Below the pieces are notes generated by a model. That model did not search any database. It was not told the DNA's origin and saw only the letters and a list, made by a program, of their open reading frames with translations. From positions 34,623-98,622 of the forward strand of contig NZ_AWZT01000024.1 in NCBI RefSeq assembly GCF_000472525.1: a stretch of DNA of 64,000 nt, given 5' to 3'. Below are positions 9,816-18,221 of this stretch, in pieces (the first letter of the stretch is position 1; every line of letters starts with the position of its first letter). The translations under genes and the position numbers were made by a program. Source of the stretch: Paraburkholderia dilworthii (GTDB lineage Bacteria; Pseudomonadota; Gammaproteobacteria; Burkholderiales; Burkholderiaceae).

Positions 9816-10847
9816 ATGGCATTTAACGTCACGCTCCGGCAAAGCGGCCGGCAGTTTCAGGTAGAACAGGACGAGCCGGTCCTGAACGCCGCCTTGCGTC
9901 AAGGCATCGGTCTGCCGTATGGCTGCAAGAACGGCGCGTGCGGTTCATGCAAAGGCGCCGTGGTCAACGGCCAGGTCGAGCAGCGCGCGCACTCGTCGTC
10001 GGCTTTGTCGAACGAGGAAAAAACCCGCGGCATGGCGCTCTTCTGCTGCGCAACGGCGTGTTCGGATCTGGAAATCGATATCCGCGAAGTGGCGGGCGTC
10101 GGCGACATGCAGGTGAAGAAGCTGCCCTGCCGTGTGAATGCGATCGAGCGCAAGGCCGACGACGTCGTAGTGCTCAAGCTGCAACTGCCCGCGAATGAAC
10201 GTCTGCAATATCTGGCCGGTCAGTACCTCGAATTCATTCTGAAGGACGGCAAGCGCCGCAGCTATTCGATGGCCAACGCGCCGCATGCCGAAGGCCCGAT
10301 CGAACTGCATATTCGCCATATGCCTGGCGGCGCCTTCACCGACCACGTGTTCATCACGATGAAAGAGCGCGACATCCTGCGCTTCGAAGCGCCGCTCGGC
10401 ACGTTCTTCCTGCGCGAAGAGTCGGACAAGCCGATCGTGCTGCTTGCTTCGGGCACGGGCTTCGCGCCGCTGAAGGCGATCGTCGAGCACGCAGTGTTCA
10501 AGAACCTGAACCGCCCGATGACGCTGTACTGGGGCGCGCGTCGAAAGAAGGATCTGTATCTGCTCGAACTGGCCGAACAGTGGGCGCGTGAGATTCCGAA
10601 CTTCAAGTTCGTGCCGGTGCTCTCGGAACCGGACGCGAGCGATGCATGGACGGGCCGCGTCGGCTTCGTGCATCGCGCGGTGATCGAGGACCTGCCCGAT
10701 CTGTCCGCGTATCAGGTGTATGCCTGCGGCGCGCCGGTGATGGTCGAATCGGCGCAGCGCGATTTCACGCAGCATCACGGCCTGCCCGAAGACGAGTTCT
10801 ACGCGGACTCGTTCACGAGCGCGGCGGATCTGGCCAACGCGGTCTAA
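9816..10847 (+). CDS. 2Fe-2S/FAD NAD(P)H-dependent reductase (CDP-6-deoxy-delta-3,4-glucoseen reductase-like)
   Basis: A 343-residue electron-transfer flavoprotein. The N-terminal plant-type ferredoxin domain (1-90) has the cluster motif CKNGACGSCKG with a fourth Cys about 35 residues later. It is followed by the FAD-binding barrel (RRSYSMANAP, about 148-157) and the NAD-binding domain (VLLASGTGFAPLKAIVEH, about 208-225; YACGAPVMVESA near 308). This architecture is shared by AscD/E3-like reductases, phenol hydroxylase reductases and NAD(P)H-flavin reductases. No sugar-nucleotide dehydratase or oxygenase gene is adjacent, so the partner and physiological substrate remain unknown. Database labels of the glucoseen-reductase type for such proteins rest on similarity only. 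Confidence 0.85.
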   Translation: MAFNVTLRQSGRQFQVEQDEPVLNAALRQGIGLPYGCKNGACGSCKGAVVNGQVEQRAHSSSALSNEEKTRGMALFCCATACSDLEIDIREVAGVGDMQVKKLPCRVNAIERKADDVVVLKLQLPANERLQYLAGQYLEFILKDGKRRSYSMANAPHAEGPIELHIRHMPGGAFTDHVFITMKERDILRFEAPLGTFFLREESDKPIVLLASGTGFAPLKAIVEHAVFKNLNRPMTLYWGARRKKDLYLLELAEQWAREIPNFKFVPVLSEPDASDAWTGRVGFVHRAVIEDLPDLSAYQVYACGAPVMVESAQRDFTQHHGLPEDEFYADSFTSAADLANAV

Positions 10848-10980
10848 GCGAAAGATGCGTTGCCCGCGCGGCCCGATCTACACAACAAGCGGGCCGCGGC
10901 TGAACAACATGTCAGCATCACGACAGGCACGCAAAGACACACATGGGCGCCCCTTGCCGTGAATTCATGCAAATTCATTG

Positions 10981-11010
10981 TTTACACCGGCGCTTTCCTT
11001 GTCGTATTCT
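10981..11010 (+). promoter_or_regulatory. sigma70-like promoter of the argD leader transcript
   Basis: TTTACA (10981-10986) and TATTCT (11005-11010) are separated by 18 bp. A start site about 7 bases after the -10 box would fall at about 11017, next to the AUG of the leader ORF at 11018, so the leader mRNA would be leaderless or nearly so. No Shine-Dalgarno precedes that AUG, which is consistent. Confidence 0.5.
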
Positions 11011-11017
11011 TTCGCGC

Positions 11018-11068
11018 ATGAACCGCATCCAGTCCGAACTCCGACGTCGCCGCTCGCCGCTTCCCTAG
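11018..11068 (+). CDS. Arg-rich leader peptide of argD (candidate attenuator peptide)
   Basis: A 16-residue ORF, MNRIQSELRRRRSPLP, ending in TAG. Codons 9-12 are four consecutive arginine codons (CGA CGT CGC CGC). It is too short for routine gene calling. Support comes from context: a promoter whose predicted start coincides with the AUG, an intrinsic terminator 61 bp after the stop codon, and an arginine-biosynthesis-type gene 167 bp downstream. In classical amino-acid attenuation (trp, his, leu, thr, phe operons) the leader is rich in codons for the end product. Arg codons are common in high-G+C DNA, so the run could still be chance. Confidence 0.5.
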   Translation: MNRIQSELRRRRSPLP

Positions 11069-11129
11069 GGACGCCGCCGGCTTCGTCACGGATTCGCGCT
11101 ACAACAACGCGCAAGCTGTTCGAATCATG

Positions 11130-11161
11130 AAAGCCACGGCATACCGTGGCTTTTTGTTTTT
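11130..11161 (+). terminator. intrinsic terminator upstream of argD (attenuator)
   Basis: A perfect 10-bp stem, AAAGCCACGG / CCGTGGCTTT, with a CATA loop, is followed by TTTTTGTTTTT. It sits 75 bp upstream of the argD start and so would stop transcription before the gene. The 5' arm can alternatively pair with 11073-11083 (GCCG..GGCTT; 9 bp around a small internal loop), which would disrupt the terminator. This alternative fold is the basis for proposing attenuation. Confidence 0.8.
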
Positions 11162-11235
11162 CCGGCCCGTTTGCTCAACGGCTGACGTGCGCCAACGCCT
11201 CATCACCTTTTACCCGCTGTCTGGAGCCTGCCGTC

Positions 11236-12420
11236 ATGAATTTCACTGAGTATCCGATCGAGTCGCTGATGTACATCACGAACCGGCCCGAAATCGTTTT
11301 CACGCACGGCAAGGGCTCGTGGCTCTACGACAACAACGGCAAGCGATATCTGGATTTCATTCAAGGCTGGGCGGTCAATTGCCTCGGTCATTGCAACGAA
11401 GGCATGATCGAAGCGCTGAACCAGCAGGCAAAGCTGCTCTTTAATCCGTCGCCGGCTTTCTATAACGAGCCGATGGCGAAACTCGCGGCGCTGCTCACTC
11501 AACATAGCGGCTTCGACAAGGTGTTCTTCGCGAACAGCGGCGCGGAAGCGAACGAAGGCGCGATCAAGCTCGCGCGCAAGTGGGGCAAGAAGTTCAAGGA
11601 CGGCGCGTTCGAAATCATCACGTTCGATCACAGCTTCCACGGCCGCACGCTCGCCACGATGTCGGCAAGCGGCAAGCCGGGCTGGGACACGATCTACGCA
11701 CCGCAAGTGCCGGGCTTCCCGAAGGCGGACCTGAACGACATTGCATCGGTGGAAAAGCTCATCAACGCAAAGACGGTTGCGGTAATGCTCGAACCGATCC
11801 AGGGCGAAGGCGGTGTGATTCCCGCGACGCGCGAGTTCATGCAACAACTGCGCGAACTGACCCGCAAGCACAACGTGCTGCTGATCGTCGACGAGGTGCA
11901 AAGCGGCTGCGGCCGTGCGGGCACGCTGTTCGCCTATGAGCTGTCGGGCATCGAGCCGGACATCATGACGCTCGGCAAGGGTATCGGCGGCGGCGTGCCG
12001 CTCGCGGCGCTGCTCTCCAAAGCTGAAGTCGCCGTGTTCGAAGCGGGCGATCAGGGCGGCACGTACAACGGCAATCCGTTGATGACCGCAGTCGGCTACT
12101 CGGTGATCTCGCAACTTACCGCGCCCGGTTTCCTGGAAGGCGTGCGCGCGCGCGGCGAATATCTGCGCGCGAAGCTGCTCGAATTGTCGGACGAGCGCGG
12201 CTTCAAGGGCGAGCGCGGCGAAGGTCTGCTGCGCGCGCTGCTGCTCGGCAAGGACATCGGCAACCAGATCGTCGAAAAGGCGCGCGACATGCAGCCCGAC
12301 GGTCTGCTGCTGAACGCGGCGCGTCCGAACCTGCTGCGCTTCATGCCGGCGCTGAACGTCACGAACGAAGAGATCGACCAGATGATGGCGATGCTGCGTT
12401 CGATCCTCGACACGCTGTAA
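11236..12420 (+). CDS. argD: acetylornithine aminotransferase
   Basis: A 394-residue class-III PLP-dependent aminotransferase that converts N-acetylglutamate semialdehyde to N-acetylornithine in arginine biosynthesis. Visible features are NSGAEANEGAIKLARKW (100-116) for phosphate binding, FDHSFHGRTLATMSASG (130-146), LLIVDEVQSGCGRAG with D219, and TLGKGIGGGVPLAALL with the Schiff-base lysine K248. Start ATG 11236 follows CTGGAG. The longer frame would begin inside the terminator. Related enzymes (succinylornithine or GABA aminotransferases) share these motifs, so the precise substrate is inferred from overall resemblance. The upstream leader and terminator suggest control by arginine supply. 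Confidence 0.82.
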   Translation: MNFTEYPIESLMYITNRPEIVFTHGKGSWLYDNNGKRYLDFIQGWAVNCLGHCNEGMIEALNQQAKLLFNPSPAFYNEPMAKLAALLTQHSGFDKVFFANSGAEANEGAIKLARKWGKKFKDGAFEIITFDHSFHGRTLATMSASGKPGWDTIYAPQVPGFPKADLNDIASVEKLINAKTVAVMLEPIQGEGGVIPATREFMQQLRELTRKHNVLLIVDEVQSGCGRAGTLFAYELSGIEPDIMTLGKGIGGGVPLAALLSKAEVAVFEAGDQGGTYNGNPLMTAVGYSVISQLTAPGFLEGVRARGEYLRAKLLELSDERGFKGERGEGLLRALLLGKDIGNQIVEKARDMQPDGLLLNAARPNLLRFMPALNVTNEEIDQMMAMLRSILDTL

Positions 12421-12435
12421 TCGAACGGGACGCGT

Positions 12436-12906
12436 ATGACGACTGCGAGCGCGACGCTTTCTATCCGCCGCTTCGACGCGAGCGATACAGACGCGGTGGT
12501 AGCGCTGTGGCAACAAGCCTTTCCCGAGTACCGGGATGTGACGAAGCCGCAGCGCAACCCGCATCTGTCGATTGCGAACAAGCTCGCGACGCAGCCCGAG
12601 TTGTTTTTTGTCGCGGTGCTCGGCGAGCAAATCGTCGGGACGGTGATGGGCGGCTACGATGGCCACCGCGGCTGGCTATATTCGCTTGCCGTGGATGAGT
12701 CGTTGCGGCGGCATGGCATTGGCTCGCGTCTGGTCGCGCACGTTGAAGAGGCGCTGACGGCGCTCGGCTGCCCGAAGCTGAACCTGCAGGTGTTATCCGC
12801 GAAGAGCGACGTGCGCGCGTTTTACGAGGCGCTTGGTTATCGCGCGGATGCGGTGGTGAGTTTCGGCAAACGTCTTGGCGAGTTGGCGGATTCTTCGCCG
12901 GTCTAG
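12436..12906 (+). CDS. GNAT family N-acetyltransferase (YpeA-like)
   Basis: A 156-residue acetyltransferase. The acetyl-CoA binding motif A is GWLYSLAVDESLRRHGIGSRLVAHVEEAL, with the R-x-x-G-x-G pyrophosphate loop as RRHGIG (about 90-95). Motif B follows (LNLQVLSAKSDVRAFYEALGYRAD). Length is typical of single-domain GNATs and it resembles E. coli YpeA. It begins 15 bp after argD stops and probably shares its transcript, then a strong terminator follows. The acceptor substrate is unknown. Co-transcription with argD does not by itself show a role in arginine metabolism. Confidence 0.82.
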   Translation: MTTASATLSIRRFDASDTDAVVALWQQAFPEYRDVTKPQRNPHLSIANKLATQPELFFVAVLGEQIVGTVMGGYDGHRGWLYSLAVDESLRRHGIGSRLVAHVEEALTALGCPKLNLQVLSAKSDVRAFYEALGYRADAVVSFGKRLGELADSSPV

Positions 12907-12936
12907 TTTTCCGCCAAGTCTTGCCTCGTAAAAGAT

Positions 12937-12975
12937 AAAGGCCGCATGCGTTTCATTCACGCATGCGGCCTTTTT
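12937..12975 (+). terminator. intrinsic terminator after argD-GNAT (possibly bidirectional)
   Basis: The stem AAAGGCCGCATGCG / CGCATGCGGCCTTT with a 9-nt loop is followed by TTTTT. It separates the rightward argD-GNAT unit from the leftward livF end, and the flanking A run would also allow use on the minus strand. Confidence 0.85.
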
Positions 12976-13039
12976 CATCGGCGGTTCAGTCTGGCGAGCT
13001 TATTCGCCTGGCTGGTTTGCCTGAGCTGATCGACGACGG

Positions 13040-13762
13040 TCATTCGCCCAGATAAGCCGCCCTAACCTTCGGATCATCCAGCATCTGCTTGGCGTCGCCC
13101 GACATCGTGACGAGACCCGAGTCCATCACGTAGCCGCGGTTCGCCGCTTGCAGCGCAAGACGCGCGTTCTGCTCGACCAGCAGCACGGTCATGCCTTCGC
13201 CGGAAATCGCGCGCACCACTTCGAAGATCTTCTCGACCATGATCGGCGACAGGCCCATCGACGGCTCATCGAGCAGCAACAGCTTGGGACGCGAAATGAT
13301 CGCACGCGCCATCGCCAGCATCTGCTGTTCGCCGCCTGAGAGCGTGCCCGCGTACTGCGTGGCGCGTTCCTTCAGACGCGGGAAAAAGCCGAACATGCGG
13401 TCGACGTCGGCCTTGATGCCGTCGTTGTCGCTGCGCAAATAAGCGCCCATCTGCATGTTCTCGATGATCGACATGCGCGCGAAAATACCGCGGCCTTCCG
13501 GCACCATCGCGAGGCCGCGCTTCAGAAGCTCATGCGGCGCCACGCCCTTGATCGACTGGCCCATGTACTCGATGTCGCCCGCGGCATACGGCTTGAGCCC
13601 CGTAATCGCCTTCATCGTCGTGGTCTTGCCCGCGCCGTTCGCGCCGATCAGCGTCACCAGCTCGCCCTGCGCAACTTCGAGGTCGATGCCCTTGACTGCC
13701 TGGATGCCGCCGTAATTGACCTGAAGGCCCTTGATTTTCAACATTGCTTGCGTCGTGGACAT
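13040..13762 (-). CDS. livF: branched-chain amino-acid ABC transporter ATPase
   Basis: A 240-residue ABC ATPase. It has Walker A GANGAGKTT (about 37-45), Q-loop region, signature LSGGEQQMLAMARA (about 139-152), Walker B LLLLDEPSMGLSP and the switch histidine region as LLVEQNARLAL, where the usual His is replaced as in other LivF proteins. The motif MVPEGRGIFARMSIIENM is diagnostic for LivF. Start ATG 13760-13762 overlaps the livG stop as TGATG. The longer frame adds only unconserved residues. Last gene of livHMGF. Confidence 0.93.
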   Translation of the reverse strand: MSTTQAMLKIKGLQVNYGGIQAVKGIDLEVAQGELVTLIGANGAGKTTTMKAITGLKPYAAGDIEYMGQSIKGVAPHELLKRGLAMVPEGRGIFARMSIIENMQMGAYLRSDNDGIKADVDRMFGFFPRLKERATQYAGTLSGGEQQMLAMARAIISRPKLLLLDEPSMGLSPIMVEKIFEVVRAISGEGMTVLLVEQNARLALQAANRGYVMDSGLVTMSGDAKQMLDDPKVRAAYLGE

Positions 13763-14535
13763 CAGTGGACTCCCGCACCCAGATAAGCTTCGATCACCTT
13801 CGGATCCTTCTGCACGTCTTGCGGCAGACCTTGCGCAATCACCTTGCCGTAGTCGAGCACCGTCATCTGGTTGCACAGACCCATCACGAGTTTCACGTCG
13901 TGCTCGATCAGCAGGATGGTCTTGCCGTCCGCGCGGATCTTGTCGAGTAGTCGCGTGAGCTCGACCTTCTCCGTTGCGTTCATGCCGGCAGCGGGTTCGT
14001 CGAGCGCGAGCAGCTTCGGATCGGTTGCGAGCGCGCGCGCAATTTCAAGGCGGCGCTGGTGGCCATACGACAGGTTGCGCGACGTGTAGTCCGCGTACTG
14101 CGCAATGCCGACATACTCCAGCAATTCGATCGCACGCTCCTTGATCTCACGCTCTTCCTTGCGTTCGGCCGGCGTCTGAAACACCGCGCCGAGCAGACCG
14201 TGCTTCGTGCGCACGTGCCGGCCGACCATCACGTTTTCCAGCGCGGTCATGCCGCCGAAAAGACGAATGTTCTGGAACGTGCGCGCGATACCGGCCTTCG
14301 CCACCTGATAGACCGCGGTCGGCGTGTAGTTCGTGCCGTCGAGCTTGAAGTCGCCCGAATCGGGCGTGTACAGGCCCGTGATCACGTTGAAGAAAGTCGT
14401 CTTGCCGGCGCCGTTCGGGCCGATCAGACCGTAAATCTGGCCAGCCTTGATTTCGAGGCCGACGTCGGATAATGCCTGCAAACCGCCGAAGCGCTTGTTG
14501 ACGCCTTTCACCGACAGTCGAATGTTATCGCTCAT
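13762..14535 (-). CDS. livG: branched-chain amino-acid ABC transporter ATPase
   Basis: A 257-residue ABC ATPase of the LivG type. Walker A GPNGAGKTTFFNVITG is at about residues 38-53, RTFQNIRLFGGMTALENVMVGRH follows (a LivG hallmark), then the signature NLSYGHQRRLEIARALA and Walker B LLALDEPAAGMN. The C-terminus PKVIEAYLGA is conserved in both ATPases of the system. It begins 21 bp after livM ends and overlaps livF by one base, consistent with one operon. It pairs with LivF to energise import through LivH/LivM. Confidence 0.94.
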   Translation of the reverse strand: MSDNIRLSVKGVNKRFGGLQALSDVGLEIKAGQIYGLIGPNGAGKTTFFNVITGLYTPDSGDFKLDGTNYTPTAVYQVAKAGIARTFQNIRLFGGMTALENVMVGRHVRTKHGLLGAVFQTPAERKEEREIKERAIELLEYVGIAQYADYTSRNLSYGHQRRLEIARALATDPKLLALDEPAAGMNATEKVELTRLLDKIRADGKTILLIEHDVKLVMGLCNQMTVLDYGKVIAQGLPQDVQKDPKVIEAYLGAGVH

Positions 14536-14556
14536 GTTTTTTCTCCCAGCCGGTGC

Positions 14557-15726
14557 TTACGCGCGCACCGGCTTCTTGCCGGAACGCTTCGACAGTTTCG
14601 CGATCTTGTCTTCGTGCTTCGGCGAAGGCCACAGGCCTTCCGAGCGGTACAGCATGATCAGCACCATCGCGAGTGCGTAGACCAGCTGACGGATCACTTC
14701 CGTGTCGACGATTTCATGACCGAAGAGCATGTGCTGCAGCGGACCCATCGTCGAGCGCAGGAATTCGGGCAGCACGGCGAGCAGCACCGCGCCGAGAATC
14801 ACGCCCGGAATGTGGCCCATGCCGCCCAGCACCACGCACGCCAGCACCACGATCGACTCCGGCAGCGTGAACGATTCCGGCGACACGAAGCCCTGGAACG
14901 CGCCGAACATCGCGCCCGACAGGCCGCCGAACGACGCGCCCATCGCGAACGCAAGCAGCTTCACGTTACGCGTGTTGATGCCCATTGCCTTGGCGGCGAT
15001 TTCGTCTTCGCGAATGGCGGCCCATGCACGGCCGATACGCGAGTGCTGCAAACGCGTACACACCCAGATCACGAGCAGCGCTGCGAGCACGAACAGGTAG
15101 TAATACGAGTACACCGATGGGAACTGGAAGCCGAACAGCGAATGTGTCTGTGCGAGGCTGAAGTCGCCGAGGTGCGCCGGATCGATGCCGGTAATGCCCT
15201 TCGGGCCATTGGTGATGTTCACCGGACGGTCGAGGTTGTTCAGGAAGATCCGCACGATTTCCCCGAAGCCCAACGTCACGATGGCGAGGTAGTCGCCACG
15301 CAGACGCAGCGTCGGTGCCCCGAGTATCACGCCGAAGAAGGCAGCCACCGCCATCGCGCACGGCAGGATCAGAAGGAACGGAACGTGCAGCCCGTTCGGC
15401 GCGAGATGCGCGATCCACTCGAACTGCGACGACAGATGCGGCGAAGACAACAGCGCCGCCGTGTACGCGCCCACCGCGTAGAACGCGATGTAGCCCAGGT
15501 CGAGCAGGCCGGCGAAGCCGACCACCACATTGAGGCCGAGCGCGAGCATTACGTACAGCATCGCGAAGTCGAGCACACGAACCCAGTAGTTGCCACCGGC
15601 GGTGCCGATGATCATCGGCGCGGCGATCACGAAGACCGCCGTGATGATGCCGACGGTCAGCGTCTTCGCCAGGTTCTTCTCGGGAATGAGCGTCGTGGAC
15701 GGCTCGATCGGTTGAATTGAGGTCAT
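14557..15726 (-). CDS. livM: branched-chain amino-acid ABC transporter permease
   Basis: A 389-residue integral membrane protein with roughly ten hydrophobic segments. Family landmarks include LGLNVVVGFAGLLDLGYIAFYAVGAYT near residue 75 and the cytoplasmic coupling region RVCTRLQHSRIGRAWAAIREDE-type segment, then AKAMGINTRNVKLLAFAMGASFGGLSGAMFGAF and VVLGGMGHIPGVILGA. Start ATG 15724-15726 has AAGGAGT eight bases upstream, better than the longer frame. The 22-bp gap from livH supports co-transcription. Confidence 0.93.
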   Translation of the reverse strand: MTSIQPIEPSTTLIPEKNLAKTLTVGIITAVFVIAAPMIIGTAGGNYWVRVLDFAMLYVMLALGLNVVVGFAGLLDLGYIAFYAVGAYTAALLSSPHLSSQFEWIAHLAPNGLHVPFLLILPCAMAVAAFFGVILGAPTLRLRGDYLAIVTLGFGEIVRIFLNNLDRPVNITNGPKGITGIDPAHLGDFSLAQTHSLFGFQFPSVYSYYYLFVLAALLVIWVCTRLQHSRIGRAWAAIREDEIAAKAMGINTRNVKLLAFAMGASFGGLSGAMFGAFQGFVSPESFTLPESIVVLACVVLGGMGHIPGVILGAVLLAVLPEFLRSTMGPLQHMLFGHEIVDTEVIRQLVYALAMVLIMLYRSEGLWPSPKHEDKIAKLSKRSGKKPVRA

Positions 15727-15748
15727 TTGGTTTACTCCTTGGCCTGGA

Positions 15749-16699
15749 TCAAGCGCGATCCGCAACGCGTTCGCCGAGCAGACCCGACGGACGGAACACC
15801 AGCACGATGATCAGCACGATGAACGCAAACACGTCCTGATAGTTACTGCCGAACACACCACCGGTCAGGTTGCCGATATAGCCGGCGCCCAACTGTTCGA
15901 TCAGCCCCAGAATCACGCCGCCGACCATCGCGCCGCCGAGATTGCCGATACCGCCGAGCACCGCTGCGGTAAAGGCCTTCAGGCCGGGGATGAAGCCCAT
16001 ATAGAAGTGCGCATTGCCGTATTCGGACGCGATCATCACGCCGGCGAGCGCGGCAAGCGCCGAGCCGATCATGAAGGTGGCCGAGATCACGAAGTTCGGG
16101 TTCACGCCCATCAGCGAGGCAACGCCGGGATTCTCGGCGATGGCGCGCATCGCGCGACCGAGCTTGGTCTTGTGCACGAGCAGCAGCAGACCTGCCATCA
16201 CGAGGAACGCGACGACGATGATCACGATTTCAGTCATCGAGATCACGGCGCCAGGCGTCGTGTCCGTGGCCTTGATCACGTTCAGCGGATCGGTGGGCAG
16301 AAGCTGGGGGAACGGCAGCGGGTTGCGCGACCAGATCATCATGGCGAGCGTTTGCAGCAGGATCGACACGCCGATCGCGGTGATCAGCGGAGCGAGACGC
16401 GGCGCCTTGCGCAGCGGCCGGTAGGCCACGCGTTCGATCGTGTAGCCGACCACCGCGCATACCACGGCGGCGATTGCCAGCGCGATGCAAAGCGTCGGCA
16501 CATTGCCTAAGCCAGGGAAGTGATTCTGTAGCACACCTATGGCGGAGAGCGCGACCATCGCGCCCACCATCAACACATCGCCGTGAGCGAAGTTGATGAT
16601 GCCGAGAATGCCGTAAACCATCGTATAGCCCAGTGCGATGATGGCATAAACGCTGCCCAGCACCAGTCCGTTTAGGATCTGCTGGATGAAGATATCCAT
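15749..16699 (-). CDS. livH: branched-chain amino-acid ABC transporter permease
   Basis: A 316-residue inner-membrane permease with about eight hydrophobic segments. The N-terminus (IQQILNGLVLGSVYAIIALG, then YTMVYGILGIINFAHGDVLM) is a LivH signature. RAMRAIAENPGVASLMGVN near 180 is the coupling loop, and FTAAVLGGIGNLGGAMVGG is near 240. A good Shine-Dalgarno (TAAGGAGC) precedes the ATG. First gene of livHMGF on this strand. It is separated from the upstream binding-protein gene by 229 bp containing a strong terminator, so permease expression is probably lower than, or separate from, the binding protein. Confidence 0.94.
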   Translation of the reverse strand: MDIFIQQILNGLVLGSVYAIIALGYTMVYGILGIINFAHGDVLMVGAMVALSAIGVLQNHFPGLGNVPTLCIALAIAAVVCAVVGYTIERVAYRPLRKAPRLAPLITAIGVSILLQTLAMMIWSRNPLPFPQLLPTDPLNVIKATDTTPGAVISMTEIVIIVVAFLVMAGLLLLVHKTKLGRAMRAIAENPGVASLMGVNPNFVISATFMIGSALAALAGVMIASEYGNAHFYMGFIPGLKAFTAAVLGGIGNLGGAMVGGVILGLIEQLGAGYIGNLTGGVFGSNYQDVFAFIVLIIVLVFRPSGLLGERVADRA

Positions 16700-16876
16700 T
16701 TAATGCTCCTTAGCCCGTGCGACTGGATTCGCGCTCTTCATCAGCCGGTGGGCGGTGATGCGTCACGCAATCTCAACGGCACTGCGGGTACTGATGTAAA
16801 AGACCGGTAAGGGTTTATCCGCCGCCGGTTCGCCCAGACGACTGGGTCACAGTCGCAGGCTCGCCTTCAGCGGATG

Positions 16877-16909
16877 CAAAAACGGCACCGTTGGGTGGTT
16901 CGGTGCCGT
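16877..16909 (-). terminator. intrinsic terminator between the binding-protein gene and livH
   Basis: On the minus strand the stem ACGGCACCG / CGGTGCCGT with a 10-nt loop is followed by TTTTT. It lies about 20 bp after the binding-protein stop. It would end most transcripts there, giving excess binding protein over permease, as is common for ABC importers. Confidence 0.82.
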
Positions 16910-16928
16910 CAGGCTGAACGTTCCGTCA

Positions 16929-18128
16929 TTACATCTTCACGACGTCGAGAACCGCTTTTTTGCCGTCCTTGAAGTCGTAAAGCGTAATGGCGCCCTCTTT
17001 CAAATCACCCTTGTCGTCGAACGCGATGCGGCCGATTACCCCGTTGTAATCGGTGGACGGCATCGCAGCCAGCACCTTGGGCGCTTCGATCGAATTAGCG
17101 CGCTTCATTGCATCGACAATCACGTACACAGCGTCATACGTGAACGGTGCGTAAATCTGCACCGGCGTGTGGAAGCGGTCCAAGTACTTCTTCTCGAAGT
17201 CCGCTCCCCTGTCCATTTTCGAAAGCGCGAGTCCCGCTTCCGAACAGACCAGGTTTTGCACGGCGGTTCCCGCCAGCTCACCCACCTTGTCGGTACACAC
17301 GCCGTCGCCGCCAAGGATTTTTGCCCTGATACCGAGCGCCGCCGCCTGCTTGGCAAACGGCCCGCCCGTCGCGTCCATGCCGCCGAACATGATGGCGTCC
17401 GGATGAACACTTTTGATCTTCGTGAGGATGGCCCGGAAATCCGTGGCCCGGTCGTTCGTCGCTTCACGCGCGACGATCTTCGCTCCGTTCGCCTCCACGG
17501 TCTTCGCGAATTCGTCCGCGAGCCCCTTACCGTAGGCGGTCGCATCGTCCACTACGGCGATGCGTTTGGCGCCCAGCGCCTTCGTGGCGTAATTGGCGAG
17601 CGCCGGACCTTGCTGCGCGTCGGTGGCGACGACGCGGTAGGTCGTCTTGAAACCCTGCTGCGTGTACGCCGGATTCGTCGACGACGGCGAGATCTGCACG
17701 ATGCTCGCATCGCTATAAATCTTCGAAGCCGGAATCGACACTCCCGAATTCAGGTGACCGACGACGGCCACCACGTGATCGTCCACCAGCTTCTGCGCGA
17801 CCGCCGTACCCGCTTTCGGATCGGCGGCATCGTCCTGGGCGTCCAGCTGCAAGTCGATCTTGTGGCCGTCGATTGTCAGGCCCTGCGCATTGATTTCCTC
17901 GACCGCGAGACGCGCGCCGTTTTCGTTGTCCTTGCCCAGATGCGCGATGCCGCCCGTCAGCGGGGCTGCATGGCCGATCTTCACGACGATTGCTTCGCTT
18001 GCCGGCGCGGACGCCGCTACTGCCGCCGATGCACCTGCTCCCGCCTCGCCATCCTGTTTTTTGCCGCACGCGGTCAGCATCGCGACCGCGGCCGCGATGG
18101 ACACGGCGTAAGCAAACTTGACTCGCAT
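16929..18128 (-). CDS. branched-chain amino-acid type ABC transporter substrate-binding lipoprotein (LivK-like)
   Basis: A 399-residue periplasmic binding protein of the LivJ/LivK family (Peripla_BP_6). Residues 1-20 are a lipoprotein signal with lipobox LTAC, so it is expected to be lipid-anchored. E. coli LivK is soluble, which is why I give no symbol. The mature part starts IVVKIGHAAPLTGGIAHLGKD, with ISPSSTNPAYTQQG and YDAVYVIVDAMKRA as typical landmarks. Start ATG 18126-18128 has GGGAG upstream. The longer frame precedes the signal peptide and is rejected. Ligand specificity (Leu/Ile/Val or another amino acid) is inferred from the adjacent livHMGF. Confidence 0.88.
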   Translation of the reverse strand: MRVKFAYAVSIAAAVAMLTACGKKQDGEAGAGASAAVAASAPASEAIVVKIGHAAPLTGGIAHLGKDNENGARLAVEEINAQGLTIDGHKIDLQLDAQDDAADPKAGTAVAQKLVDDHVVAVVGHLNSGVSIPASKIYSDASIVQISPSSTNPAYTQQGFKTTYRVVATDAQQGPALANYATKALGAKRIAVVDDATAYGKGLADEFAKTVEANGAKIVAREATNDRATDFRAILTKIKSVHPDAIMFGGMDATGGPFAKQAAALGIRAKILGGDGVCTDKVGELAGTAVQNLVCSEAGLALSKMDRGADFEKKYLDRFHTPVQIYAPFTYDAVYVIVDAMKRANSIEAPKVLAAMPSTDYNGVIGRIAFDDKGDLKEGAITLYDFKDGKKAVLDVVKM

Positions 18129-18193
18129 TAAATAGGTCTCCCGCGCCTTGCAAAATCTATTGTTCGGGACCCTAAGGCCTTGAGAACGCGCGC

Positions 18194-18221
18194 ATTGTAA
18201 CTCCAATTTTGCGACGGGCAA
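18194..18221 (-). promoter_or_regulatory. candidate sigma70 promoter of the LivK-like gene
   Basis: On the minus strand TTGCCC (18216-18221) and TACAAT (18194-18199) are separated by 16 bp. The predicted start near 18187 gives a 5' leader of about 60 nt with the GGGAG ribosome site. Confidence 0.55.
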
